This document shows, piece after piece, positions 31,964 through 40,683 of a stretch of 64,000 bases of DNA. The notes under the pieces were generated by a model. It was given only the letters and a program-made list of their open reading frames with translations. It was not told the DNA's origin and did not search any database. This DNA comes from DASWJZ01 sp963814905 (lineage in GTDB: Bacteria > Pseudomonadota > Alphaproteobacteria > Rhizobiales > Afifellaceae): positions 186,001 through 250,000 of the forward strand of contig CAWFEM010000021.1 of NCBI GenBank assembly GCA_963814905.1, given 5' to 3'. The first letter of the stretch is position 1. Each line of letters begins with the position of its first letter. Both the position numbers and the translations under genes were made by a program.

Positions 31964-33515
31964 CCGACCATTTGTGCGCCGCGAGAAAGAGTCCGAGCAC
32001 CAGCGCGGCGAGGAACAGCGCCACGGAGGCGGATTCGGCCAGGCGGTAATTCCCCAAACGCTCATAGAGGAGGAGCGGAAGGGTGAGGATGGTGCCGGAG
32101 CCGAAGAAGGCGGCGACGCCGAGATCGCCGAGCGAGAGAGCGGTCGCAACCGCGAGCGCCGCCATCAGCGGCCGGCGCAGGAGCGGCCAATCCACGAGCT
32201 TCACCCGCCATACCCCTGAAATGCCGAGGCTTTCCGTCAGCCGCCCGTAGCGCTCCGCTGAAAGGATGAGCGGTGGCTCCACTTGCCGGAGCACGAAAGG
32301 AAGTGCGGTCAAGGCGTTGACCAGAATGATCAAAGGGATCGCGAGTGAGAACGGATCGGCGAGCGGACGCAGGACCACGAAGAGCCCGGCGGAGACGGCG
32401 ACCGGCGGCACCGCGAGCACCGCGCTCGCCGACAGCGACAGCGAGCCCGCCGCGATTGCGCGGCCCCGCAGGCGCAGCACGCGTGACGTCGCGGCGATCC
32501 CAAGCGCCAGCGCCAGCGAGATGAATGCGGCGGGAATGGCGATGGTGAAGCTCGTCGCGGTCGCCTCCGCCACGTCGAAGCGGACGAGGCTCGCAAGTGC
32601 TGCGACCCCGGAGAGTACCACGGCGAGAAGCGGGGGCAGGATCAGCAGCGCCCCGATGGCGAGCGCCACGCCGTCGAAGACCCCGGTCGCGCGAAATCCC
32701 GTGTCCGCGCGCCTTGTGGCAAGGCCGCCGGCGGCGCTCTCCGCCGGACGCCTCCCAAGCCACAGGATCGGCATCGCCAGCGCCAGGCAGATCGCCACCT
32801 GCAGGAGCGCCAGGAGGCCGGCGCGCGCAAAATCGACGTCGAAGCGGACGGATTCGTAGATCGCCACCTCCAGCGTCGCGGCGCGTGGGCCACCACCAAG
32901 CGTCAGCACGATGGCGAAGCTGGTGAAGCAGAGCAGGAAGACGAGCGCAGCGATTGCCGGGCTCTCGCGCCGCAGCACCGGCAGGTCGAGCACGCGAAAG
33001 ATGGTCCCGGGCGGCATGCCGATCTGTGCGGCGAGGCGCCAATGCTCGCCCGGCACGGCGGAGAGCGAGGCGAGATAGACGCGCGCGGCAAGCGGCGCGT
33101 TGAAGAAGACGTGCGCGATCAGGATGCCCGGCAGGCCATAAAGCCAACCGCCGGGGTCGACGCCGATGAGACGCAGCCCCTGCCCCAGCCAACCGGCGCG
33201 GCCGAGCACTTCCATGACGGCGAAAACGACAACGATCGCAGGGAGAACGCTGGCGAGGTTCAACGCCGCGATGAAGATGCCGCGGCCGGGGAACGCCGTT
33301 CGCCGCGCCAGCGCGAGCGCGAGCGCAGCACCGAGGCTGAGCGAGAGCGCGGTGGAGACCACCGACTGCAGCAGCGTGAAGCGGACGACGCTGCCGACAT
33401 AACGCCACGGCAGGTGCGCCGGCTCCTGTCCGGCGGCGAGGAGCAGCCCTATGAACGCCGCCGCCACGACGCCGAGGATAAGCGCCAGTGCTGCGAGGCC
33501 GGGAAGGAGCTTCAT
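31938..33515 (-). CDS. thiP: Thiamine ABC transporter permease
   Basis: The 525-residue integral membrane protein has about twelve TMs and two binding-protein-dependent permease halves, each with an EAA-like loop: ACRVYLASL...EHWRLAAQIG in the first half and AERYGRLTESLGISGVWR in the second. This double-permease layout is typical of ThiP. The gene lies between thiB and thiQ under the TPP riboswitch. Confidence 0.92.
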   Translation of the reverse strand: MKLLPGLAALALILGVVAAAFIGLLLAAGQEPAHLPWRYVGSVVRFTLLQSVVSTALSLSLGAALALALARRTAFPGRGIFIAALNLASVLPAIVVVFAVMEVLGRAGWLGQGLRLIGVDPGGWLYGLPGILIAHVFFNAPLAARVYLASLSAVPGEHWRLAAQIGMPPGTIFRVLDLPVLRRESPAIAALVFLLCFTSFAIVLTLGGGPRAATLEVAIYESVRFDVDFARAGLLALLQVAICLALAMPILWLGRRPAESAAGGLATRRADTGFRATGVFDGVALAIGALLILPPLLAVVLSGVAALASLVRFDVAEATATSFTIAIPAAFISLALALGIAATSRVLRLRGRAIAAGSLSLSASAVLAVPPVAVSAGLFVVLRPLADPFSLAIPLIILVNALTALPFVLRQVEPPLILSAERYGRLTESLGISGVWRVKLVDWPLLRRPLMAALAVATALSLGDLGVAAFFGSGTILTLPLLLYERLGNYRLAESASVALFLAALVLGLFLAAHKWSGEPLARSR

Positions 33516-33540
33516 CTAGGAGTCACCGCCCAAGTCGGTC

Positions 33541-33561
33541 CCTCTCCCCGCCGGGGAGAGG
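33541..33561. repeat. Short perfect palindrome between thiB and thiP
   Basis: CCTCTCCCC and GGGGAGAGG flank a three-base loop, a 9-bp GC hairpin in the 72-bp thiB-thiP gap. The core resembles the CCCTCTCC/GGGAGAGG arms of the element at 21639-21801. It could stabilise the thiB mRNA end so that more binding protein than permease is made. Confidence 0.7.
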
Positions 33562-33587
33562 AAATCCTTCAACGGGCGTTGCAGCAC

Positions 33588-34640
33588 TCACTTGCTCATC
33601 GCGCCGAGCCATTCGTCGACCCAGGCGCGCCGGTTCGCGTCGACCTCCTCAGGCGCCGCATAGAGCGATTTCTCCGGCTTGGAGAGGTCCTTGAACGAGG
33701 CGGGCAGGCCTTCCTCGGGCATCTTCGCCGGATACATCCAGTTCCCCTCCGGAATTGCCGACTGGAACGGCTCGGAGAGCATGAACTGCAGGAATTGCCG
33801 CGCCAGCTTGGGATTGTCGGTGGTCTTCGTCATCGCGGCGACCTCGATCTCCAGGTAATGCCCCTCCGAGAAGATGGCGGAATCGAAGTTCGGGTCGTTT
33901 TCCACCGCGAGGTGATAGGCGGGCGACGTCGTGTAGGAGAGCACCATGTCGGCCTCGCCCTTCAGGAACATGCCGTAGGCCTCCGTCCAGCCCGAGGTGA
34001 CGGTGACGACCTTCGGGGCAAGCTTCTTCCACGCATCGGCCGCCCCATCGCCATAGACGCCGCGCATCCACACCAGCAGCCCGAGGCCCGGCGTGGAGGT
34101 CCGCGGATCCTCAATCACGATCGCCGGCCCATCCTCCGAGTTGACCAACGCGTCGAGGCTCGCCGGCGGGGTCTTCACGCGGCGTTTGTCGTAGACGAAG
34201 GAGAACCACCCCCAGTCGAACGGCAGGAACGTGTCGTCGGCCCATTCGATCGGCAGGTCGAGCTTGCCGGCGTCGATGCCGTGCGGAGCGAAAAGCCCGG
34301 TCTTCTTCGCGTCTGCGATCAGGTTGGTGTCCAGGCCGAGCACGACATCGGCTTTGGTGCCCTCGCCCTCAAGCTTGAGCCGCGAAAGGAGCGTCCCCGC
34401 GTCGTCGCTCGTCACCCAATCGAGGGTGCAGCCGCATTGGGCCTCGAAGCGCTCCTTGATCACGCCGCCGGGCCCGTATTCGCTCGGGAACCCGCTGTAG
34501 GTGTAGACCGTAAGCGTCTGTTTTTCCTGCGCGTTCGCAGGCAATCCAGCGCTGAGCAGCAGGGTCGCGGCCACGATTGCCGCGGGCAGCCACCCTTGCG
34601 GGCGCGCGCGGCCTGACAATATCTGAAAGACGGTAGGCAT
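33588..34640 (-). CDS. thiB: Thiamine-binding periplasmic protein
   Basis: ThiB captures thiamine, TMP and TPP for the ThiPQ importer. The 350-residue product has a signal peptide (about 1-36, ending ANAQ), then LTVYTYSGFPSEYGPGGVI, CGCTLDWVTSDDAGTLLSRL, DVVLGLDTNLIADAKKTGLF and FDWGWFSFVYDKRRVKTPP, all matching ThiB. The ATG at 34640 follows GGAAGGAAAAGCC. It is the first gene behind the TPP riboswitch. Confidence 0.94.
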   Translation of the reverse strand: MPTVFQILSGRARPQGWLPAAIVAATLLLSAGLPANAQEKQTLTVYTYSGFPSEYGPGGVIKERFEAQCGCTLDWVTSDDAGTLLSRLKLEGEGTKADVVLGLDTNLIADAKKTGLFAPHGIDAGKLDLPIEWADDTFLPFDWGWFSFVYDKRRVKTPPASLDALVNSEDGPAIVIEDPRTSTPGLGLLVWMRGVYGDGAADAWKKLAPKVVTVTSGWTEAYGMFLKGEADMVLSYTTSPAYHLAVENDPNFDSAIFSEGHYLEIEVAAMTKTTDNPKLARQFLQFMLSEPFQSAIPEGNWMYPAKMPEEGLPASFKDLSKPEKSLYAAPEEVDANRRAWVDEWLGAMSK

Positions 34641-34711
34641 CGGCTTTTCCTTCCTCGACAGGGGAAACGAGCCGGAAGCCGACGTTGCGGAAGACGTATC
34701 TGGGTGAGGCA

Positions 34712-34801
34712 CGATCTCAATCCCTCCGCCGGCATGATCCGGATCAGGTTCGACGGGTCGGCGGAGTTCTCCGCCTCTCAGCCCCTAGGGCACCCCGTGA
34801 G
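34712..34801 (-). promoter_or_regulatory. TPP riboswitch (THI element) upstream of thiBPQ
   Basis: On the minus strand the element begins ACGGGGTGCC, then GGGGCTGAGA, the conserved THI core, then GACCCGTCGAACCTGATC and CCGGATCATGCCGG, closing with GGAGGGATTGAGATCG. These are the hallmark pieces of the thi-box. It ends about 70 bp before the thiB start. In proteobacteria such elements usually block translation when TPP is bound. Confidence 0.95.
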
Positions 34802-34951
34802 ACGCCGCGAAACTAGGGTCGCGCGCGCCGATTGGCAAGCGGCGAAGGGAGGGTCGCGCGCAACGGCGAAAATCTGCTAAACTCGCTTCAGAACCGGTTA
34901 TCAGCCCGCGGCAGGCGCCCCCTGGCGCTGCGGGCCGAAGGGAGGTGTCGC

Positions 34952-35155
34952 GTGTTGGGTCTGAGCATCTGGAAAATCATCATCATTGCCGGAATCGTCG
35001 TGGTCCTCTTCGGGCGCGGCAAGATTTCCGAGACGATGACCGACGTGGCGAAGGGCATTAAGAGCTTCAAGAGGGGAATGGCCGAGGAAGAAACCGAGGC
35101 CAAGACCATCGACGCCAAGGCCGAGCCCGCCGCGGTCCGGACCGAGGAAAGCTGA
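34952..35155 (+). CDS. tatA: Sec-independent translocase subunit TatA
   Basis: TatA forms the pore of the twin-arginine export system. The 67-residue product from the GTG at 34952, behind GGAGGTG, reads LSIWKIIIIAGIVVVLFGRGK, then the hinge and amphipathic helix KISETMTDVAKGIKSFKRGM and an acidic tail. The FGRGKI hinge and KGIKSFKRG are diagnostic of TatA rather than TatB. tatB and tatC, usually next to it, are absent from this window. The frame open to 34832 upstream is not coding. Confidence 0.92.
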   Translation: MLGLSIWKIIIIAGIVVVLFGRGKISETMTDVAKGIKSFKRGMAEEETEAKTIDAKAEPAAVRTEES

Positions 35156-35164
35156 CGGTTGCGG

Positions 35165-35182
35165 GCGCCGGCTCGCCGGCGC
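35165..35182 (+). terminator. GC hairpin after tatA
   Basis: GCGCCGG and CCGGCGC flank a CTCG loop 10 bp after the tatA stop codon. No T-run follows, so it is a weak terminator candidate or mRNA-end stabiliser. Confidence 0.4.
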
Positions 35183-35316
35183 GCCTCAAACGCCGCCAAA
35201 GCCTGAATTGCGGGCCGGGCAGAGCCCCGCTCGCGCTTCCTCACGCTTTCTTTCATCGACGGTGATCGCGCTGCCGCCGCAGGTTTGCGGCCATTCCGCT
35301 GCGATCGAGGTGGCCG

Positions 35317-36669
35317 TTGCGCGTCCTTCTTGCCCTCTGCGTGCTTCTTGCCGGGCTCGCCGCTCCGCCGGCCGCCGCCGAGGAGGGGCAACAACCGCCG
35401 CTCGTGGAGCAGGCTCTCGCGGTCCTTGGGCCCCTGCCCGCCGAGCGCCGCGCGGCGGTCGCCTTCTTCGCCGAGCGCGGCAAGCCCGACGCCGCGGCCT
35501 TGCTGATCATGGCGATGCGCTTTGTCCGCGACCCGGCAATCCCGGAGGCGCTGCGGGCGATCACCGGCGAGGATATCGGCGCCGACTGGTTCGGCTGGAT
35601 GTTGTGGCAGGAGGCGCACCCGGAAATCCGGCCTTTTGAAGGATTTGCCCTCGTCCACGCCTGGGCGCACAGCCAGATCGACCCGAACTTCCAGCTCTTT
35701 CTCGACGGGCGGAAGAAGCACGAAATCCGCATCGAGGAGATCGTCTGGGGCGGCGTCGTTAAAGACGGCATCCCGGCACTTACCAACCCGCATCTCCTCG
35801 CCGCCGCCGACGCGCATTATCTCAACGACGACGATCTTGTTTTCGGGATCGAGATCGCCGGCGACGCGCGCGCCTACCCGCTGCGCATCCTCGACTGGCA
35901 CGAGATGCTGAACGACACGATCGGCGGCGTCCCCGTCAGCCTCGCTTATTGTACGCTTTGCGGCTCCGGCATCCTTTTTGAGACCACGGTGGAGGGCTAC
36001 GGGAAGCCGTTCGTCTTCGGTTCCTCCGGCTTCCTCTACCGTTCCAACAAGCTGATGTACGACACCGCGACCAACTCGCTCTGGAACCAGTTCACCGGCC
36101 GGCCGGTCGTGGGGCCACTCACCGGCTCCGGCATCGAGTTGAAGACGCGGCCGGTGGTTATCACGAGCTGGGCGAAATGGCGGGGCGAGCATCCCAATAC
36201 GCGGGTCGCCGACATCGTGACCGGCTATTCGCGCAACTACGCGGCGGGGGCGGCCTATGCACGCTATTTCGAGAGCCCCGACCTCATGTTCCCGACCCGC
36301 GTCGACGAGAGCAAACTGGATAAGAAGGACTACGTCTTCGCGCTGCGCTCATCCAACATCGAGAAGGCCTGGCCGCTGAAGCTCTTCCAAGGCGGCGCCG
36401 TCATCAACGACAAGGCCGGCGTGCTCGACCTCGTTCTGATCGGCGACGCGACGACGCGAACGGTCCGCGCCTATCGCTCGCAAGGCCTGCGCTTCGAGAA
36501 AGGCGTCAGCGAAGACATGGTGATGGCGAACGGAATGCCGTGGCGCGTGACGGAAGAGGCACTGCTTTCACCCGATGGAAAGAGGCTCGACCGACTGCCC
36601 GGCCACATCGCGTACTGGTTCGCCTGGAGCGGCTATTACGGAGACGTCGGCGTCGTCGGAGCGGAGTGA
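35317..36669 (+). CDS. DUF3179-domain exported protein
   Basis: DUF3179 proteins are of unknown function, usually exported. The TTG at 35317 behind GAGGTG gives 450 residues with a signal peptide (about 1-22, ending PAAAE). The core holds YPLRILDWHEMLNDTIGG, the family Cys pair VSLAYCTLCGSGILFE, SSGFLYRSNKLMYD, SLWNQFTGRPVVGPLTGSG and GYSRNYAAGAAY. Both Cys are suited to redox or metal binding. About 120 helical residues precede the domain. It stands alone, convergent with the DUF192 gene 11 bp away. Confidence 0.88.
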   Translation: MRVLLALCVLLAGLAAPPAAAEEGQQPPLVEQALAVLGPLPAERRAAVAFFAERGKPDAAALLIMAMRFVRDPAIPEALRAITGEDIGADWFGWMLWQEAHPEIRPFEGFALVHAWAHSQIDPNFQLFLDGRKKHEIRIEEIVWGGVVKDGIPALTNPHLLAAADAHYLNDDDLVFGIEIAGDARAYPLRILDWHEMLNDTIGGVPVSLAYCTLCGSGILFETTVEGYGKPFVFGSSGFLYRSNKLMYDTATNSLWNQFTGRPVVGPLTGSGIELKTRPVVITSWAKWRGEHPNTRVADIVTGYSRNYAAGAAYARYFESPDLMFPTRVDESKLDKKDYVFALRSSNIEKAWPLKLFQGGAVINDKAGVLDLVLIGDATTRTVRAYRSQGLRFEKGVSEDMVMANGMPWRVTEEALLSPDGKRLDRLPGHIAYWFAWSGYYGDVGVVGAE

Positions 36670-36680
36670 CCGCGCAGCGA

Positions 36681-37151
36681 CTATCGTCTCGATTCGATCG
36701 CCGGGCCCGACACGACATCGCCGGCCTCGATACCGAGCCTGTCGCTCATCCCGCCATTGATTTCCAGGACATAGCGGACCGGCCCCTTGGAGCGGACCGA
36801 CCTTTCCGAAAGCGGCGTGGTGCGCTTTGCGATCGATTCGATCGTGCCGTCGGCCTTGATGAAGAGCATGTCGAGCGGGATGTAGGTGTTGCGCATCCAG
36901 AAGCTCGCCGGCTGCTCCTCAAAGAAATCGAAGAGCATGCCTTCGTCGTCGCCCATCGAACGACGGAACATGAGACCGATGCCCCGCGCGCGATCGTCAT
37001 CGGCGATCTCCACCATGAAGGCGTGCTCGACTCCGTTGCTGGTGATGACGAGAGTCTCGCGCGGCGCTTCAGCGGAACGCGATGGAGACGCGAGCGCGAA
37101 GACGATAACGAATGCGAGCGCCGAGAGAACGGCGAACGACGGAAGACGCAT
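36681..37151 (-). CDS. DUF192-domain exported protein
   Basis: The 156-residue protein has a signal peptide (about 1-27) and the DUF192 fold: VEIADDDRARGIGLMFRRSM, GMLFDFFEEQPASFWMRNT, IPLDMLFIKADGTI and YVLEINGGMSDRLGIEAGD. Its function is unknown. It follows the double cold-shock gene by 26 bp on the same strand, a pairing I have seen often in rhizobial genomes, so the two probably share a transcript. Confidence 0.9.
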   Translation of the reverse strand: MRLPSFAVLSALAFVIVFALASPSRSAEAPRETLVITSNGVEHAFMVEIADDDRARGIGLMFRRSMGDDEGMLFDFFEEQPASFWMRNTYIPLDMLFIKADGTIESIAKRTTPLSERSVRSKGPVRYVLEINGGMSDRLGIEAGDVVSGPAIESRR

Positions 37152-37177
37152 GCGTGAGTTTTAGCCGCTTAAGGCGG

Positions 37178-37756
37178 TCAATGCGAAGCGGGAAGCTGGC
37201 CGCCCGCGTGCGGCCGAATCTCCGCCGCAGTGCGTCCCTTCGGCCCCTCGCCATAGCGTACGAGCACGACTTGGCCGGGCCTGAGCTCGGTCATGCCGTA
37301 GCGCCTAAGTGTTTCCATATGAACGAAAATATCGGGCATGCCCTCGCCTTCCGTCACGAAGCCATAGCCGCGCATGCGGTTGAACCATTTGACCGTGGCG
37401 GAGACGAGCGGGCTCGACGGCGTAACGGCGGAGCGTTGTCGCGTGGCCGGCATCTGCGCCGGATGCGTCGCCGTCGACTCGTCCATCGACATCACGCGGT
37501 ACGCTTGCAGGCCCTTCGGACCTTCCTGCGCTTCGCACGCGACTCGCGCACCTTCGTACGCAGTTTGGAATCCGTCACGGCGCAGCACCGTTACGTGCAG
37601 AAGCACGTCGGGCATGCCGTTGTCCGGAATGATGAAACCGTAACCCTTCGCGACGTCGAACCATTTGATGACGCCCGAGATCTCGATCAGATCGACCGGA
37701 GCCTCATCCTGTGGCGCAAGTTCAGGCGTGGCGTCGGCGGTCGGTTTGGCCCCCAT
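37178..37756 (-). CDS. Protein with two cold-shock domains
   Basis: Two CspA-type RNA-binding domains are joined by a 40-residue linker. Domain 1 (about 26-90) has GVIKWFDVAKGYGFIIPD and DVLLHVTVLRRDGF. Domain 2 (about 120-185) has ATVKWFNRMRGYGFVTEG and DIFVHMETLRRYG. Both RNP1 (KGYGFI, RGYGFV) and RNP2 (VLLHV, IFVHM) are kept. I chose the ATG at 37756 since GGAG lies 6 bases before it, giving 192 residues; ATGs at 37768 and 37780 are in frame. It is the first gene of a likely unit with DUF192. Confidence 0.88.
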   Translation of the reverse strand: MGAKPTADATPELAPQDEAPVDLIEISGVIKWFDVAKGYGFIIPDNGMPDVLLHVTVLRRDGFQTAYEGARVACEAQEGPKGLQAYRVMSMDESTATHPAQMPATRQRSAVTPSSPLVSATVKWFNRMRGYGFVTEGEGMPDIFVHMETLRRYGMTELRPGQVVLVRYGEGPKGRTAAEIRPHAGGQLPASH

Positions 37757-37907
37757 TTGCGACTCCATCCGAGCCTTCATATTCGCTGGTCCGCCGTCTC
37801 CTGTCGCGTCCGCATCGCACAGCCCGCCCGATTCGAAACGAAGAGTAGCATTGCTGCCACACCTGAGGGGCTCACATATCTGCCACACTGGCGAGAATGC
37901 CTAGGGG

Positions 37908-38681
37908 CTAATCACCGATCTGTGGATAGAGCGTTGAAAACACGGCGCCGATCGGTCGGCGGAGCCCGAGATCGGCGTGTTCGTCGAGCGGCGTCGGGTC
38001 GCGATTGAGGATCGCGAGCGCCGCTCCGGCACGCTTGGCGACAAGCGGAAGCGTGGCAGCGGGCTGTACGAGCAGCGACGAACCGAGCACGAGAAAGAGG
38101 TCGGCGCTTTGAGCAAGCGCGCTTGCGCGCTCCAAGGAATCGTTGGGCACACGCTCTCCGAATGAGATGATTGCCGCCTTGACAAGTCCGCCGCATGCGC
38201 AGCGCGGCGACGCGCCCGTCCTATCGATCGTCGCACGCACCGTCGTAAGCGCCATCGGCGTACGGCAGTCGAGACAATGCGCGCGAGTGGAATTGCCGTG
38301 GATCTCGATCACGCTGTCGACCGGCAAGCCGGCGCGCTGGTGAAGGCCATCGATGTTCTGCGTGACGACACCGAGGAGCCGCTCCTCCTGCATCAGACGC
38401 ACGAGCCCATGATGTCCCGCATTCGGCTCCGCGTTCGCGAACCTCTCGTTCATGGCGAAGCGTCGCCGCCATTCCTCCAGTCGCGCATCCTCCGAGGCGA
38501 CGAAGTCCTGATAGGTGATCGGCTTGATCCCCGTGGTCCAAAGCCCGCCGGGGCTACGGAAGTCGGGGATGCCGGATTCCGTCGAGATGCCGGCGCCGGT
38601 CAGCGCCACGATACGGCGCGAGCGTTGAAGCAGGCTCCGCAGAGCATGAATTTCGGCGTTGCCTTCAGCGTCGTCCGCCAT
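37908..38681 (-). CDS. cobB: NAD-dependent protein deacylase (sirtuin)
   Basis: Sirtuins remove acyl groups from lysines using NAD+. The 257-residue protein has the NAD loop ALTGAGISTESGIPDFRSPGG at residues 27-47 (shown in part), VVTQNIDGLHQRAG, the catalytic His in VIEIHGN, the zinc Cys pairs CLDC and CACGG, and ISFGERVPN with GSSLLVQPA. It is divergent from gloA with 29 bp between the starts, so promoters overlap. Whether it deacetylates or desuccinylates cannot be set; the Tyr-Arg pair of desuccinylases is not evident. Confidence 0.92.
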   Translation of the reverse strand: MADDAEGNAEIHALRSLLQRSRRIVALTGAGISTESGIPDFRSPGGLWTTGIKPITYQDFVASEDARLEEWRRRFAMNERFANAEPNAGHHGLVRLMQEERLLGVVTQNIDGLHQRAGLPVDSVIEIHGNSTRAHCLDCRTPMALTTVRATIDRTGASPRCACGGLVKAAIISFGERVPNDSLERASALAQSADLFLVLGSSLLVQPAATLPLVAKRAGAALAILNRDPTPLDEHADLGLRRPIGAVFSTLYPQIGD

Positions 38682-38710
38682 ATTCTCCGGCCGGTAAGAG
38701 GGAGCTCGTA

Positions 38711-39151
38711 ATGCGATATTTGCACACCATGGTCCGGGTAACCGATATGGACCAGTCGCTCGATTTCTACGTGAACAAAATGGGCATGAAGGAGGTCCGC
38801 CGCATCGAGAACGAAGGCGGCCGCTTCACGCTGGTCTTTCTCGCCGCGGCGGAGGACGAAGGCGCCGGGAAATCCAACCGCGCGCCGCTTCTGGAGCTCA
38901 CCTATAACTGGGATCCGGAGAAATACGGCGAAGGCCGAAATTTCGGCCATCTCGCCTTCGAGGTCGACAATATCTACGACACCTGCGCCAAGCTGCAGGC
39001 GGCCGGCGTGACGATCAACCGCCCCCCGCGCGACGGCAACATGGCCTTCGTCCGTTCGCCCGACAACATCTCCATCGAGATTCTGCAGAAGGGACCGGCG
39101 CTGGAGCCGGCCGAGCCGTGGAAATCGATGCAGAACACGGGAAAATGGTGA
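38711..39151 (+). CDS. gloA: Lactoylglutathione lyase (glyoxalase I)
   Basis: GloA isomerises the methylglyoxal-glutathione hemithioacetal to S-lactoylglutathione. The 146-residue VOC-fold protein starts MRYLHTMVRVTDMDQSLDFY (metal His at residue 5) and has KMGMKEVRR, LLELTYNWDPEKYGEGRNFGH (metal Glu and His, shown in part) and the last Glu in NISIEILQKGPA. These four ligands and the YNWD segment are typical. It is divergent from the sirtuin gene. Confidence 0.93.
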   Translation: MRYLHTMVRVTDMDQSLDFYVNKMGMKEVRRIENEGGRFTLVFLAAAEDEGAGKSNRAPLLELTYNWDPEKYGEGRNFGHLAFEVDNIYDTCAKLQAAGVTINRPPRDGNMAFVRSPDNISIEILQKGPALEPAEPWKSMQNTGKW

Positions 39152-39229
39152 CCCGCCGCCCTATCTAGTGACGGAACGGGCGGGGCTGCTTGTGGGGCTG
39201 CCGGGCTCCGCCTATAAGGCCCCGCCGAA

Positions 39230-39305
39230 GCGCCCATCGTCTAGCGGTCCAGGACGCCGCCCTTTCACGGCGGAAACAGGGGTTCGATTCCCCTTGGGCG
39301 TACCA
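39230..39305 (+). tRNA. tRNA-Glu (anticodon TTC)
   Basis: GCGCCCA pairs with TGGGCGT, followed by discriminator A and CCA. The anticodon arm CCGCC-CTTTCAC-GGCGG has a normal seven-base loop with anticodon TTC. The T arm is CAGGGG-TTCGATT-CCCCTT. The D arm TCGTCTAGCGGTCCAGGAC is typical of tRNA-Glu. Confidence 0.96.
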
Positions 39306-39423
39306 TTCTTTTCGGCGGACCGTACAATTGCGCCTAACTTGCGCCACGCGCATGCGCAATTCGAAACTGAGCGATTATCTGATTCACGCCGATACTCTCA
39401 TATCGACCTTCTCGAGGCCGAAG

Positions 39424-39537
39424 ATGCGCGAGATGCTTCTAGCGATCGCCGGGTTCGTCGGGGTTCTTTACGTGCTCGACCTTTTGCTCGCGCACGGCCA
39501 TTACTTTCTCGTCGTGCTGAATTTCCTGAGCGGCTGA
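39424..39537 (+). CDS. Very small single-TM protein
   Basis: The 37-residue frame from the ATG at 39424, with GAGG six bases before it, starts MREMLLAIAGFVGVLYVLDL and ends VVLNFLSG. It is almost wholly hydrophobic. An in-frame ATG at 39352 would give 61 residues. It ends just before the M42 peptidase gene on the other strand. No family is recognised, and the only support is the ribosome-binding site and TM character. Confidence 0.45.
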   Translation: MREMLLAIAGFVGVLYVLDLLLAHGHYFLVVLNFLSG

Positions 39538-39540
39538 CGC

Positions 39541-40683
39541 TCAGACCTCGCTCGGGAAGTCCTGCGCCGCACCCTCGGTCGGTTGCCGGGTGAAGCCCTT
39601 GAGGCCGCCCAGCACCTTGATGTCGCGCTCGATTTCCACCTCGCTCACCGCATAGGCCGTGATCAGCTCGGCGAGCGAACGCAGTGCATTCATGTGGATG
39701 CGCTCGTAGCCGTGCGAGGCGTCGACGCCGAAGGTGATGAGCGCAGTCCTGACGTCCGCCCCCGCCTCCACGGCGGACGCGGAATCGGATCGGTAGTGCC
39801 GGAAAATGTCCTTCTGGTAGCGGATGTCGTTCTCGCGGCAGAGCCGCACCAGTTTGCGCGTCAGGTGATAGTCGAACGGCCCGGTCTGGTCGGCCATGCC
39901 GACCGTGACGCCGAATTCCGACGAATTCTGCCCCGGCGCGGTCGTGCCATTGTCGATGGTGACAAGCGAGGCGACGTCGGGGATCAGGATGGCGGAGGCG
40001 CCGACGCCGGTCTCCTCGGCGATGGTGAAGAGCCAGTGCGTGTCGACCGCAGGCACGGTCTCCTCGCGCAGGAAGGCCTCCATCGCCGCCAGCATGACCG
40101 CCACCCCGGCCTTGTTGTCGAGATGGCGGGAAACGACGTAGCCGTTCTCCATGAACTCCAGGCTCGGATCGACGGCGACAATGTCGCCGATATCGATGCC
40201 GAGCTTGCGCACATCGGCGCGGTTGCGGGTCAGCGCATCGATCCTGAGCTCGATGTAGTCCCAGCCGACCGGCTGGGTGTCGACGCCCTCGTTGAAGGTG
40301 TGCCCGGACGCCTTGAGCGGCAGGATGGTGCCGCGATAGCTCCCCTTCTCCGAGAAGATCGTGGCGCGCGCGCCCTCCGCGAAGCGCGCCGACCAGTTTC
40401 CGATCGGCACCAGTTCCAGGCGCCCGTTGGTCTTGAGATTCTTCACCTGCGCGCCGAGCGTATCGAGATGCGAGACGAAGGCGCGCGCCGGCTTCGGCTT
40501 CTTGCCGGGAAGGCACGCCCGGATCGCGCCGCGGCGCGTCAGCTCATAGCCGACGTCGAGGCGCTCCAGCTCCTTGCAGACGTCGCGCACGATCGTATCG
40601 GTGTAGCCGGTCGGGCTCGGGATCTCGATGAGCCGCTTCAGGCAATCGGAGAGATAGTCCGTGTTGATCGGCAGCGTCGTCAT
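39541..40683 (-). CDS. M42-family metallopeptidase of the NAGGN osmoprotectant system
   Basis: The 380-residue protein has the M42/M20-type di-zinc pattern: AFVSHLDTLG (first His/Asp), SRHLDNKAGVAVMLAAMEA (bridging Asp), AEETGVGAS (catalytic Glu pair) and FRHYRSDSASAVEAG. The N-terminus IEIPSPTGYTD is typical. Position directly after the N-acetylglutaminylglutamine synthetase with an ATGA overlap identifies it as the peptidase that goes with this operon, presumably acting on N-acetylglutaminylglutamine amide or a precursor. The exact substrate is inferred from context. Confidence 0.9.
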   Translation of the reverse strand: MTTLPINTDYLSDCLKRLIEIPSPTGYTDTIVRDVCKELERLDVGYELTRRGAIRACLPGKKPKPARAFVSHLDTLGAQVKNLKTNGRLELVPIGNWSARFAEGARATIFSEKGSYRGTILPLKASGHTFNEGVDTQPVGWDYIELRIDALTRNRADVRKLGIDIGDIVAVDPSLEFMENGYVVSRHLDNKAGVAVMLAAMEAFLREETVPAVDTHWLFTIAEETGVGASAILIPDVASLVTIDNGTTAPGQNSSEFGVTVGMADQTGPFDYHLTRKLVRLCRENDIRYQKDIFRHYRSDSASAVEAGADVRTALITFGVDASHGYERIHMNALRSLAELITAYAVSEVEIERDIKVLGGLKGFTRQPTEGAAQDFPSEV

